This document shows, in pieces, positions 23,884-33,086 of a stretch of 44,212 bases of DNA; position 1 is the stretch's first letter, and every line of letters starts with the position of its first letter. The notes beneath the pieces were generated by a model. That model was not told where the DNA came from, did not search any database, and was given only the letters and a program-made list of their open reading frames with translations. Source of the stretch: Lachnospiraceae bacterium. Lineage in GTDB: Bacteria > Bacillota > Clostridia > Lachnospirales > Lachnospiraceae. A program made the position numbers and the translations under genes. Location: NCBI GenBank assembly GCA_017449075.1, contig JAFSKG010000030.1, forward strand, positions 1 to 44,212, read 5' to 3'.

Positions 23884-24724
23884 ATAAAAATTCTTTTATG
23901 TCATTTAATTTTTCTCCCGCCACCATTCGGCCAATTTGGTAAACTCTCTCAAGTTCGTCAGGATTATTTTCTGTTCTTTTTATGTTTAATGATTCGTATG
24001 GAGCTATCACATAAACTTTGCCGTCTTTCTCAAGTTGTCTTATCTCTTCCAGTTGATTATTGTATAAAATGTGACGGTTAGCCATCGCATCAACTAGCTT
24101 TGGATATTTTCGATATTTAAGTTTCAGTATTGGCACTATGCTAGTTTTCTCTTTTATAAAATCTCTTGGTTGAGTTAGGACTATGACATTTTTTTCATAT
24201 CCATTTTTTATCATTATACTATAAGGGATTGGGTCTATCATTCCACCATCAAGAAGTTTATATCCATCTATCTCCACTACATTTGATACAAGTGGCATAG
24301 ATGCAGACGCCCTTATCCATTCTACAGTTCTATGATCTACTTCTTTAGAATTAAAATATCTTATCACACCATTTTCGATATCTGTCGCACCTATAAAAAA
24401 GTCTATTCTATTTTCTTTATATGTTTTTCTATCTATCGGGTCAAGTTCATCAATTATTTTATGATAACAAAAATCTCTTCCATATAAATCACCGGTTAGT
24501 AAAAGCGAACGAATACCAAAATACCTTGGGTCTCTGCCCCACTTTTTATTGTAGCGAACTCCTCTACCTATCTGCTTTGATTTATAGTTACAACCAAAAA
24601 TCGCACCGGCTGAAATTCCAGAAAGACCATCAAATGCTATGTTGTTTTCTAAAAAAATATCAATGACGCCGCAAGTAAACATTCCTCGCATGGCGCCACC
24701 TTCTAATACTAATCCATTTTTCAT
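23879..24724 (-). CDS. Patatin-like phospholipase
   Basis: A 281-aa patatin-family lipid hydrolase. Oxyanion loop EGGAMRG (residues 8-14), nucleophile Ser in GISAG (36-40), and catalytic Asp in the DGG motif (about 159-161, LLDGGMIDPIP). No signal peptide, so it acts inside the cell, probably on phospholipids or acyl esters. The ATG is two bases after the stop of the ECF gene, so translation is probably coupled. Its TAG stop lies in the GC-rich repeat. Confidence 0.92.
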   Translation of the reverse strand: MKNGLVLEGGAMRGMFTCGVIDIFLENNIAFDGLSGISAGAIFGCNYKSKQIGRGVRYNKKWGRDPRYFGIRSLLLTGDLYGRDFCYHKIIDELDPIDRKTYKENRIDFFIGATDIENGVIRYFNSKEVDHRTVEWIRASASMPLVSNVVEIDGYKLLDGGMIDPIPYSIMIKNGYEKNVIVLTQPRDFIKEKTSIVPILKLKYRKYPKLVDAMANRHILYNNQLEEIRQLEKDGKVYVIAPYESLNIKRTENNPDELERVYQIGRMVAGEKLNDIKEFLL

Positions 24725-24726
24725 AT

Positions 24727-25233
24727 TTATAATTTTATATTTTTTATTATGTTGTATGCTATGGTTGAAATGATTACTGCTGCTATAGCGTTGAAGACAC
24801 TTGCTCCAACTTTTGTGAGAACTATTGGAAGCACTGCCTCAAATGCCATAGACAACACAAATCTTCTCTCTATATAAGTCTTTAACGCATATAAAATGAT
24901 GTATACAATCTCACCAACTATACCAGCGATAACAACATTTTTTGTCTTTTGAAAAAATACTCCTGCCACATAACCCATCACAAACTTAGTTGCAAATGTG
25001 ATGAAGCAAGCCGGTCCTGAAGTATAAAAAATTATATCAAATATCATTGACCCAAGACCTGATGCAAGTCCACCATATAATGGTGGCAAGACAAATGCAG
25101 CAAGTAGGCACATAGAATTTCCAAGATGAAATCTAAACGTGTCGTGAGTTCCGACATATATTCTTGACCCAATTACTACAAGTGCTATAAAAAGCGAAGT
25201 TATTGTCAATAGTTTTATCTTTTTATCTAACAT
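24727..25233 (-). CDS. ECF transporter S component
   Basis: A 168-aa integral membrane protein with about five to six helices and the family block FRFHLGNSMCLLAAFVLPPLYGGLASGLGSMIFD. S components bind a vitamin or similar substrate and dock onto a shared energising module (EcfA/A'/T), which is not in this window. The substrate cannot be told. GGAGGT precedes the ATG. No riboswitch is visible in the 44-base gap upstream. Confidence 0.88.
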   Translation of the reverse strand: MLDKKIKLLTITSLFIALVVIGSRIYVGTHDTFRFHLGNSMCLLAAFVLPPLYGGLASGLGSMIFDIIFYTSGPACFITFATKFVMGYVAGVFFQKTKNVVIAGIVGEIVYIILYALKTYIERRFVLSMAFEAVLPIVLTKVGASVFNAIAAVIISTIAYNIIKNIKL

Positions 25234-25277
25234 GTTACCTCCTTTACTACTCTATTACTTTTTTATAATCATTATTT

Positions 25278-26402
25278 CTATCCTGACACATCAATGTCTG
25301 GATTTATTGTTATGTTATACTCTGGGAAAACTTTCTTTAATTCCTTAACAAGTATCTCTACACCCTCAGAGTGATTTATATCAAATGTCATAACTACATC
25401 AAATCTCATCTCTTTATTTGCCTTGTCGACATAAAATCCATGCATCTGTAACGCAAAATCATGACTAAAGATGACATTTTGAACTTTGTTTCTTATAGCG
25501 GATATTTCATCATCTTTTGTGTTATATGAATATGCACCTATACCTGTTAGTATAACTCCTGTTTTTTGATACACTTCTCTTTCTATCTTTCTTATAAGAG
25601 TATCATATTCGTCCATTGTCATAATGTCTGGAACTTCTATATGTATAGATGCATAGTCTTTATTTGGTCCAAAATTATATATAAACAAATCGTATGCGCC
25701 TCTCACCCCTTCAAATGACGAAGCAATTGATTTGATTTTTTTTATTAACTCTTTATCAGCCCTGTGACCTAAAATTTCATCAAATGTATCTTTTAACATC
25801 TCGATGCCAGCTCTTATGATAAATATTGATATAACGACTGCTACATATGCTTCAAGTGAAATATTTGTAACTTTAAATAATATAGCACTCACAAGTACAG
25901 AAAAAGAAAGAACTGCATCAAACATCGCATCTTTTCCTGATGCTACAAGTGCATCTGAATTATATTTCTTACCTTGTGCTTGCACAAATCTCCCAAGAAA
26001 TATTTTTACAAGTACAGCTACTGCTATAATTACAAGCATCACATTTGAATAATTACTTGTCTCCTTATTTATGATGCTTTTTATAGATTCTATAAGAGAA
26101 GTAATACCTGCATATAACACGATTGCAGATATAATCATAGATGTGATGTATTCTATCCTTCCATGGCCGAGTGGATGATCCTTGTCAGGTTTTTTACCTG
26201 CAAGTTTTGTTCCTATTATAGTTATGATAGACGACATTGCATCAGATAAATTATTTACCGCATCAAGAATTATAGCTATAGAATTTGATAAAAATCCTAT
26301 GGTCATTTTAAATGCGACAAGTAAAATGTTTGCTAATATTGCAATGACACTTGTCTTAACTATAGCATCATCTCTTTCATTTGGATTGCTATTTGTACTC
26401 AT
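25278..26402 (-). CDS. Cation diffusion facilitator transporter
   Basis: A 374-aa CDF-family antiporter that exports divalent metal ions. Helix II has the metal site DAVNNLSDA and helix V the matching ALVASGKDAMFD. The loop HPLGHGRIEY after helix II is family-typical. A cytoplasmic C-terminal dimerisation domain of about 165 residues follows. The Asn/Asp pattern in helix II (NNLSD) fits Mn(II)/Fe(II)-type exporters better than zinc-type HxxxD exporters, but this is an inference. GAGGT precedes the ATG. Confidence 0.92.
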   Translation of the reverse strand: MSTNSNPNERDDAIVKTSVIAILANILLVAFKMTIGFLSNSIAIILDAVNNLSDAMSSIITIIGTKLAGKKPDKDHPLGHGRIEYITSMIISAIVLYAGITSLIESIKSIINKETSNYSNVMLVIIAVAVLVKIFLGRFVQAQGKKYNSDALVASGKDAMFDAVLSFSVLVSAILFKVTNISLEAYVAVVISIFIIRAGIEMLKDTFDEILGHRADKELIKKIKSIASSFEGVRGAYDLFIYNFGPNKDYASIHIEVPDIMTMDEYDTLIRKIEREVYQKTGVILTGIGAYSYNTKDDEISAIRNKVQNVIFSHDFALQMHGFYVDKANKEMRFDVVMTFDINHSEGVEILVKELKKVFPEYNITINPDIDVSG

Positions 26403-26510
26403 ACTTTACCTCTTTAATATAGAATATAGTTATAATATAAATTGTCTCTATTATATCATATAATCAGTATATTATAAATAACATTATAACCACTATTAAT
26501 CGTATATTAT

Positions 26511-26539
26511 TTGATAATTTTCTTGCTCTGTATTATAAT
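26511..26539 (+). promoter_or_regulatory. Promoter of pyruvate kinase
   Basis: -35 TTGATA (26511-26516), 17-bp spacer, consensus -10 TATAAT (26534-26539). The leader is about 28 nt and contains GAAGGAGG ahead of the TTG start at 26574. Confidence 0.75.
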
Positions 26540-26573
26540 AGTATAGTATTTTTTTAATGAAGGAGGTTTTACT

Positions 26574-28007
26574 TTGAGAAAGACAAAAATAATCTGTACA
26601 CTTGGGCCAAATGCCGAAAACTATGAGACTCTTAAAGATCTTGCAAAATATATGGATATAGGTCGTTTTAACTTTTCGCACGGCTCTTACGAAGAGCACC
26701 TTGGAAAGCTAGAACTACTTAAAAAGGTCCGTTCAGAAACTGGTCGCCCTATAGCCGCATTACTTGACACTAAAGGCCCTGAGATAAGAACAGGTCATAA
26801 TAAAAACAAAGAAAAAATAAATCTCGTTGATGGTTCTACCATATCTATAGTAACAAGTGACACTTTATGTGATGATAAAACTATATCAGTAACTTATGCC
26901 GGAATAGTGGATGATGTAAAAGTATCTGACACTGTATTAATAGATGATGGTAAAATTAGTTTGGAAGTGTTATCTAAGACTACAAATAGCATAGAGTGTA
27001 AGGTTATAAACGGAGGTCTCCTTGGAGAACAAAAAGGTGTAAATCTTCCAGGTGTAAAGATAAATCTTCCAGACCTTACTGAAAAAGATATAGCTGATAT
27101 CAATTTTGCAATTGACAACGACTTTGATATTATCGCTGCTTCATTTGTTAGATCAGCAAAATGCATAAAGCAAATCAAAGATATTTTAGAAAAGCGAAAT
27201 GCCGACATAATGGTAATTGCAAAAATCGAAAACGAAGAAGGTATCGCAAATATAGATGAGATAATAGATGAATCTGACGGTATAATGGTTGCAAGAGGTG
27301 ACCTCGGTGTTGAAGTAAATGCAACAGAGTTACCACATTTACAAAAAATTATTATTAAAAAATGTAATGAGAAAGGCAAAGTCGTAATAACTGCTACTCA
27401 AATGCTTGATTCTATGATAAATAATCCTCGCCCTACAAGAGCAGAAGTTACCGATGTAGCAAATGCAATTTATGATGGCACTGATGTTATAATGCTAAGT
27501 GGTGAAACAGCGAACGGAAAATATCCGGTAGAATCAGTTAGAACAATGCATGAGATAGCACTAGAGACAGAGAAACATATAAACCATTATCACAGAATGC
27601 ATAGCCTCTATCAGACAAATGTTAAACAAACCATTACAAGCATTGTATGTAAGAGTATAACTATAGCAGCTAATGATTTAAATGCTACGGCAATCATCAC
27701 TCCTTCTATCTCAGGAAGAACTGCAAAAGTTATATCAAAGTATAAGCCAAATGAACCAATATATGCTTTATCAAGAAATGAAAAAGTTGTTAGGCAGCTT
27801 ATGTTATACTATGGCGTCACTCCTTTTTACTTCAATAGACCAAATGGTTCAGATGCTATAGTAGGAGATGCCATAGTTCAGTTAAGAGACCTTGGTGTTA
27901 TAAAAGTTGGCGATACTGTTGTAGTCGCTTTTGGACGTTCAATAACAGAGAACGATCAAACTATAAAGCCTCACACAAACACTATGAGAGTAGAAATTGT
28001 ATATTAA
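26574..28007 (+). CDS. pyk: Pyruvate kinase
   Basis: A 477-aa pyruvate kinase, making pyruvate and ATP from phosphoenolpyruvate and ADP in glycolysis. Motifs: GRFNFSHGSYEEH, VIAKIENEEGIANIDEI (catalytic Lys and metal Glu), MVARGDLGVE, and TATQMLDSMINNPRPTRAE. Normal length without the extra C-terminal PEP-utiliser domain of some Firmicutes. It starts with TTG behind GGAGG. Its stop overlaps by four bases the stop of the convergent fusion gene, leaving no room for a terminator. Confidence 0.97.
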   Translation: MRKTKIICTLGPNAENYETLKDLAKYMDIGRFNFSHGSYEEHLGKLELLKKVRSETGRPIAALLDTKGPEIRTGHNKNKEKINLVDGSTISIVTSDTLCDDKTISVTYAGIVDDVKVSDTVLIDDGKISLEVLSKTTNSIECKVINGGLLGEQKGVNLPGVKINLPDLTEKDIADINFAIDNDFDIIAASFVRSAKCIKQIKDILEKRNADIMVIAKIENEEGIANIDEIIDESDGIMVARGDLGVEVNATELPHLQKIIIKKCNEKGKVVITATQMLDSMINNPRPTRAEVTDVANAIYDGTDVIMLSGETANGKYPVESVRTMHEIALETEKHINHYHRMHSLYQTNVKQTITSIVCKSITIAANDLNATAIITPSISGRTAKVISKYKPNEPIYALSRNEKVVRQLMLYYGVTPFYFNRPNGSDAIVGDAIVQLRDLGVIKVGDTVVVAFGRSITENDQTIKPHTNTMRVEIVY

Positions 28008-29815
28008 ACTTTTTTAAATATAAGTTCTACGTTATTGTATTTACTTTCTATTTTTTCAAGCACATTTAGTCCTGCAGGCATAATGTAGTCTACTTTTGAA
28101 AGATTGATAATTAAATTTCTATTTTGTAAATCTACGCTCAATCCTTCGACATAATCTATAAGTTTTGATGATGTGATAGAATCAAGTGCACCTTCTACTC
28201 GCACTATCACATCTTCATCACTTGATAGATGTGATAAGTTAAATTGGGTTGAAGTTCTAATCTTATCTAATTCTGCAACATCGTTCTTTTCAATTAGTTC
28301 TACACCACTTTTTTCTGATTTTAAATAAATTACATCATAATCATGGATGAGTCTTTTTATATTTTCTCTTGCAAACTTAAGTTCAAAATCAAATAAATCT
28401 TCTTCTATATTTTCTGTAAGTATCAATATCTTACCCTTACTTTCACTCACTATATTTTTAAGTGACTCGTAATTTGTGATATCCGCTGCTTTAGATTTTG
28501 TTTCTACTAAGCCCGCTATCTGTGAATGCATTTCTTTTGCCTCACTAATTACTGCAGGCAAGTCAACGCCTATATAATCTATATTTTTATTTTTACATAC
28601 AAGTCCCCTAACTGCAAATCCTGCGCCTATATCTATTACTATATTTATTTTTTTGTTTTTTACTAGCTCATTAATTTTGTTTGTTACTTCGTCAAATCTA
28701 TTTTTGTAGTCATCATTAGGGCTCGCAGTGCTCGCCCCTACGGCTTTTTCAACATTTAATTCAGAAAATGGGCCCCCAGATAATAAGCTTGCTTCTTTTA
28801 TTCCTGCCTTTGCAAGTATAATCATAGACTTGAGAGCATTGCTAAGTTTTGGGTTTGCCTTCTCCATAGACTCAATGTCTTCGGTCTTGAGTTTACTGCA
28901 TGCCCAGTCATATATCTTATCAAGAGTCATCGGTCCTGTCTTTTCAAACAACACTCTATGTCTTCCATCATAAAGCTTGTAACTTACATCTTTAATTCCA
29001 ACCTGCTTAAACTTTTTAACTAAATCAGAAATTGTCTTCCCACCTCTTGCCACTGGGTCATCTTTTCCCGAAATAAAGATTATAGGGTTATCTTTATTCA
29101 TCTTGGCAATATTTTCTATCTTACCAGTAAACTTTATTGCATATAAAAGTTCTCTAAAAAGTCCTATGCTTATAGTTTCCATAGCATATGGGTCTGCCAT
29201 AAGTCTTTTGACCTCGTCTTCATTTTCATTTATCCAATCAAGATAACCTCTTCTATTTTTAATTTGCAAATTATTTGTCTCATTTACAAAAAAATCTAAA
29301 ATCTTCGGTGCAGCCTTTTCACCAAGAACTAGTGCTAAAACATTTGCAATTATTTTTCCAAAAAATGTCGCAGGTTTTGGAAAAGAAAGACATCCTACAA
29401 GTATGGCGGCATCCACACTGTCGCCATATCGTATGAGATAATCTCTCACAAGATAAGAACCAAGTGAGAACCCCAATATAATATATGGTAATTCTCCATA
29501 CTCTTTTTCTGTCAAAAGTCTACAAGTGTAAATGTCATCACTGGCAAAGTGCCAACTACCCTTTGGTCCAAGATAAAGTCGCGGCTCACCAGGTAATACA
29601 GACTGTCCGTGCCCTAAGTGGTCATTTCCTCTCACTATAAAACCTCTATCAGTAAAATATTCTGCAATTGGTTCATAAAGCATAATATGTTCTGATAGTC
29701 CATGAGCAATCTGAATGATACCTTTATAATGTCTTACATTACTTGGTGTCCATTCAACTGCATGTATAGTTGTCTTACCATCGGCTGATGGATAATAAAA
29801 CTCTCTCTTATTCAT
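28004..29815 (-). CDS. Alpha/beta hydrolase - SAM methyltransferase-like - STAS fusion
   Basis: A 603-aa three-part protein. Residues 1 to about 310 are a monoacylglycerol-lipase-like hydrolase with nucleophile GFSLGS, Asp in GKDDPVA and His in DGRHRVLFE. After a linker, residues about 385-510 are a class I methyltransferase-like fold (IVIDIGAGFAVRGL, YIGVDLPAVISEAKEM), resembling leucine-carboxyl or tetracenomycin-type O-methyltransferases. The C-terminus is a STAS-like domain (VIVRVEGALDSITSSKLIDY, NLIINLSKVDYIMPAGLNV). The linker AVGASTASPN is encoded by a palindromic repeat copy. The ATG at 29815 is two bases after the ligase stop, so the two genes are coupled. Function is not known; a lipid acyl or ester modification is inferred. 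Confidence 0.85.
   Translation of the reverse strand: MNKREFYYPSADGKTTIHAVEWTPSNVRHYKGIIQIAHGLSEHIMLYEPIAEYFTDRGFIVRGNDHLGHGQSVLPGEPRLYLGPKGSWHFASDDIYTCRLLTEKEYGELPYIILGFSLGSYLVRDYLIRYGDSVDAAILVGCLSFPKPATFFGKIIANVLALVLGEKAAPKILDFFVNETNNLQIKNRRGYLDWINENEDEVKRLMADPYAMETISIGLFRELLYAIKFTGKIENIAKMNKDNPIIFISGKDDPVARGGKTISDLVKKFKQVGIKDVSYKLYDGRHRVLFEKTGPMTLDKIYDWACSKLKTEDIESMEKANPKLSNALKSMIILAKAGIKEASLLSGGPFSELNVEKAVGASTASPNDDYKNRFDEVTNKINELVKNKKINIVIDIGAGFAVRGLVCKNKNIDYIGVDLPAVISEAKEMHSQIAGLVETKSKAADITNYESLKNIVSESKGKILILTENIEEDLFDFELKFARENIKRLIHDYDVIYLKSEKSGVELIEKNDVAELDKIRTSTQFNLSHLSSDEDVIVRVEGALDSITSSKLIDYVEGLSVDLQNRNLIINLSKVDYIMPAGLNVLEKIESKYNNVELIFKKV
28718..28743. repeat. GC-rich palindromic repeat, copy D, inside a coding sequence
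   Basis: AGGGCTCGCAGTGCTCGCCC then CTACGG. It is read in frame on the minus strand as AVGASTASPN, in the linker between the hydrolase and methyltransferase-like parts. Confidence 0.8.
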
Positions 29816-29817
29816 AA

Positions 29818-31551
29818 TCAAGCATACATCTGGTCTACTTTTTGGTAGTCTACTTTACCGAAAAGTGTAAGTGGTATCTCATCAATTATTTTATAGTCAA
29901 CTGGTCTTAAATGTTTTAAGAGTACATCGTCGGCATGCTTCTTAAAATATTCTATTATAGTTTCCTGATGGCCTACATCTTTTTTTAATTGAACAAGTAA
30001 TACTGGCACATTGAAACATTCCTTGTCTGGTCTTGGCACTGCCACACACCTATCTACAATATCAAGATGTTTAAATGCATCTTCAATATCTGAATAATCT
30101 ATTTTGAAGTTAACACCGCGAGTAACTCCTGGGAATTGATAATAGAATGACCTTGACTTTCTTGATTTGTAGAATACAAAACCTTCTTCGTCTACATATC
30201 CAAGGTCTCCACTATGGAACCAAAGTTTACCATCCTTATGAATTTGAAGCACCTCTTTAGTTTTCTCAGGCAAGCCAACATATCCTATCATTGTAGAAGG
30301 GGATTGGATACAAAGTTCTCCAATCTCGTTGTATTTTTTTTCTTCACCTGTGTCAGGATCAAATGCCGCTATAATAGTTTTTACAAATGGAAGTCCAACT
30401 GAACCAGTTTTATGATGTGACTGTGTATTTACACAGGCTGCTGCACAAACTTCTGTGAGGCCAAAACCATTTAAGATTACTTCTTTACTATTATTTCTTC
30501 TAAAATAACTATTGATTTTTTCTTCAAGTTCTGGAGTTAAAACATCGCTGCCAGTTATAGGGTCAATCATGCAAGACAAATTAATTTTTTTATTTTGGTC
30601 TACAAAGGTTTCCCAGATCTGTGGCATAAATGCTACGTGGTTCACTTTATCATGTTTAAATGCATCAACGAGCAAGTTATTTCCTGGCATCCTCATGACA
30701 ATCTTCATTCCATGACGAACTGACTCATGAAGTCCTGTCGTGATGGCAAAAGCATGATACATAGGCACTGCACAGAGACAACTATGATCTTTACTTATTC
30801 TACTATTTTGTGCACTGTATTGTTCGAGACAATTATTTATTGCCTTGCTACTTACAAGTGCACCCTTACTATGTCCGCTTGTGCCACTTGTTGGAAATAC
30901 AACAGCTGGGTCGTCACCTTTTACCTCATAGTCAACTTCCCTATGAATGTCTCCGAGTTTTATAAACTCTTTCCAATTTATTGAATTTAATTCTTGTGGG
31001 ACCTTATATCTCACCAATCCATAGAATCTCGATATAAATTTAGATATGAGTATCATAGAATCAAGAGCACTCAAGCTTATAACATGCTTTGGCATCTTGT
31101 CACTTGGTATGTCTTTAAACTTATTTGCAAACATATCAAATGTAAAAAGATAATTGCTATTTACCTTTGCGACATTTGCAGGAACCACTTCATCAAGTTC
31201 AAACGGATTGATAAAATTTACTATCGCTCCAATCTTACTGATTGCATACACAAGATAAATAACTTCAGGTGCTATAAATACACAGAGAGAAACATAGTCA
31301 CCTTTTTTAACCCCGATGTTAAGGAGTGCATTTGCAACTCTCTCAACCTTGTCACGAATGTAATCATACTTAAATGTCGCTCCGTAGTAATCAAGCATTA
31401 CTCTTTTCTTACCATAGAGTTCTTCAGCTTCCTTAAAAACTTCATAAAGAGTTTTGTTCGAAAGCTCTACGTTAATTGCCTCGTCACTTAAATAATTAAG
31501 CCAAGGCTTGTCAATGGATGCATATCCACTTAGCTTTTTCCCTTTATTCAT
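29818..31551 (-). CDS. Acyl-adenylate-forming ligase (AMP-dependent synthetase)
   Basis: A 577-aa member of the ANL superfamily. P-loop VVFPTSGTSGHSKGA, A5 motif NGFGLTEVCAA and A7 motif WFHSGDLGYVDEEGFVFYKSR. It activates a carboxylic acid as the acyl-AMP and likely transfers it to CoA or a carrier. The family Lys near the C-terminus is present (LFGKVDYQKVDQ). GGAGG lies five bases before the ATG at 31551; an earlier Met was rejected. It is coupled to the hydrolase-methyltransferase-STAS gene, suggesting an acyl-transfer or lipid-remodelling pathway. The substrate is unknown. Confidence 0.9.
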   Translation of the reverse strand: MNKGKKLSGYASIDKPWLNYLSDEAINVELSNKTLYEVFKEAEELYGKKRVMLDYYGATFKYDYIRDKVERVANALLNIGVKKGDYVSLCVFIAPEVIYLVYAISKIGAIVNFINPFELDEVVPANVAKVNSNYLFTFDMFANKFKDIPSDKMPKHVISLSALDSMILISKFISRFYGLVRYKVPQELNSINWKEFIKLGDIHREVDYEVKGDDPAVVFPTSGTSGHSKGALVSSKAINNCLEQYSAQNSRISKDHSCLCAVPMYHAFAITTGLHESVRHGMKIVMRMPGNNLLVDAFKHDKVNHVAFMPQIWETFVDQNKKINLSCMIDPITGSDVLTPELEEKINSYFRRNNSKEVILNGFGLTEVCAAACVNTQSHHKTGSVGLPFVKTIIAAFDPDTGEEKKYNEIGELCIQSPSTMIGYVGLPEKTKEVLQIHKDGKLWFHSGDLGYVDEEGFVFYKSRKSRSFYYQFPGVTRGVNFKIDYSDIEDAFKHLDIVDRCVAVPRPDKECFNVPVLLVQLKKDVGHQETIIEYFKKHADDVLLKHLRPVDYKIIDEIPLTLFGKVDYQKVDQMYA

Positions 31552-31659
31552 ATTTCCTCCCACAAAATTGTGCTATCCCACATTTTGAAAATGTAGTTTG
31601 CGATTGCTTCCCACAATCACGATTAAATTTGTCCGCCGCCACCTTAAATTGCACACATA
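31552..31659 (-). other. Leader with three hairpin-GTGGGA units
   Basis: On the minus strand the 108 bases before the ligase start carry three hairpin-like units, each ending in TGTGGGA: GATTG..CAATC, ACATTTT-C-AAAATGT (31580-31594), and CACAA..TTGTG. The last GGGAGG is the ribosome site. A translational control element is possible; no known class is recognised. Confidence 0.35.
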
Positions 31660-32382
31660 TTATCTATTTATTTCTAATTGACTAACTTTATCTTTTGTCT
31701 TAGTAATTATGCTATTGATGTTTTCTTTTATCATAAATAAGAAAAATGCAGGTTTAGATTCGTATTTTTCTCTTTCAGCATTATACTTCTCTTTCAACTC
31801 TTCAAGTTTTACTATGACGCCACTCGCTTTTGCGTAATCTCTTATTTTGGCTACGAGATGACCGCTATATATAAAGTCTGTTATAAATAAAGACATAAAC
31901 ATACCTACAAAGAAACAGAATATGAGATTCTTTGATAACCATAGACATGCATCATATACAAGCGGGTGAATAAGAAAATAATATCCTGCACTTAATAGTC
32001 CCCAAAATATAGAAAACTTAAGACAGATAAATCCTTTATAATTAAACTTTTCATTTGAGTAATCCCAAAGTCTAAGATTAAAATATTTTAAAAGTATCTC
32101 TCCACCAATTAACTCAATGAGCGTCATGATGAGAGACATTAAAACAAATAATACTATTCTTTTTAATGCAATGTTTTCTATTGGAAGTATTTTTTCAAGA
32201 TAGGTTACTAAAAAGACTGTAAGCAAACCGATACCATAAATAGGAAGCCAGGGTCCTATGCAAAACCCTGGATTAAACCATCTCTTTTCTGGGTCAGCAG
32301 CATGTCTATATATTACTTCAAGCCCCCAACCAAACATCGCTCCCATTCCAAAAATAAAAACAAATAATACAAATAAATGCAT
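31660..32382 (-). CDS. CmpB-type (PF06541-like) membrane protein
   Basis: A 240-aa protein with about six membrane helices. The family pattern is FGWGLEVIYR, FNPGFCIGPWLPIYGIGLL, ELIGGEILLKYFNLRLWDYS and FNYKGFICLKFSIFWGLLSAG, as in proteins named 'putative ABC transporter type IV' (CmpB). The family name is historical; no ATPase partner is nearby. A charged helical tail follows the last helix. It sits 13 bases downstream of the lipoprotein gene. Confidence 0.85.
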   Translation of the reverse strand: MHLFVLFVFIFGMGAMFGWGLEVIYRHAADPEKRWFNPGFCIGPWLPIYGIGLLTVFLVTYLEKILPIENIALKRIVLFVLMSLIMTLIELIGGEILLKYFNLRLWDYSNEKFNYKGFICLKFSIFWGLLSAGYYFLIHPLVYDACLWLSKNLIFCFFVGMFMSLFITDFIYSGHLVAKIRDYAKASGVIVKLEELKEKYNAEREKYESKPAFFLFMIKENINSIITKTKDKVSQLEINR

Positions 32383-32395
32383 GACAATATTGCTC

Positions 32396-33058
32396 CTATG
32401 TTCTTGATCTTATAAGTGAAGCATCTTTTAACTGCACATATTTATTCTCGCCTTCATAGTAAATATCAAAAACTCCTGTTACAATTATTCCATCTCCTTC
32501 ATTTGGATAATCATCTGGGTATTTGTGATTTCCTGCCCACAAAAATTCCATTCCCTGTTGGCAACATGCTGTAGCATCTTTAATTATGCAAGTATAATAA
32601 TTTCTATCTGGGTATTTATATACTGCAAGTTTTCCATTCATTCTAACCATCTTGCCGACATAGTTTTCAGGAGTGTTCATCATGTTATACACTTCTGAAT
32701 AAACCATAGTGCTACTAAGTCTTGTTAAATCAATATCAATGTCTGATGCTTGTGTAACCTTACCAGAGTTGCTGCTTGGCTTTTTCATGTTTGAGCCGCC
32801 GTTTATTTGGCTCGCACCACCAGAAATAATTGGCACTTGAGATGACGCACTTTTTTTATTGCTTGTGTCATCTGGATTTGTCACACTACCACCATGATTT
32901 TTGTCATCGGCATTTTGACTATTGCCAGTCTTCTCTTGCAATACTTGATCTACAGACTTAGAAGTTGTATTTGAAGTTTTTGTCGCTACTTTTTTACTTC
33001 CACAGGCTGTAGATAAAATCATCACTAATAAAAGAAAAAATGTCATGTTCTTTTTCAT
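32396..33058 (-). CDS. Lipoprotein with OB-fold-like domain
   Basis: A 220-aa lipoprotein. Signal peptide MKKNMTFFLLLVMILSTAC with lipobox LSTAC (Cys19), a Ser/Lys-rich spacer of about 80 residues, then a beta-rich domain with the pattern GKMVRMNGKLAVYKYPDRNY, KDATACCQQGMEF, DYPNEGDGIIVTGVFDIYYE and KYVQLKDASL. The pattern recalls OB-fold domains seen in Clostridia lipoproteins with CmpB-type neighbours. It is anchored on the outer face of the membrane. Located 28 bases after asd and upstream of the CmpB-type gene. Confidence 0.88.
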   Translation of the reverse strand: MKKNMTFFLLLVMILSTACGSKKVATKTSNTTSKSVDQVLQEKTGNSQNADDKNHGGSVTNPDDTSNKKSASSQVPIISGGASQINGGSNMKKPSSNSGKVTQASDIDIDLTRLSSTMVYSEVYNMMNTPENYVGKMVRMNGKLAVYKYPDRNYYTCIIKDATACCQQGMEFLWAGNHKYPDDYPNEGDGIIVTGVFDIYYEGENKYVQLKDASLIRSRT

Positions 33059-33086
33059 TTTTTACACTCCTATCTCATTGAAATTT

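Noticed and set aside
30994-31491. 165-aa open frame on the plus strand
   Set aside because: Antisense to the acyl ligase gene, which has full family motifs; composition is that of a shadow frame.
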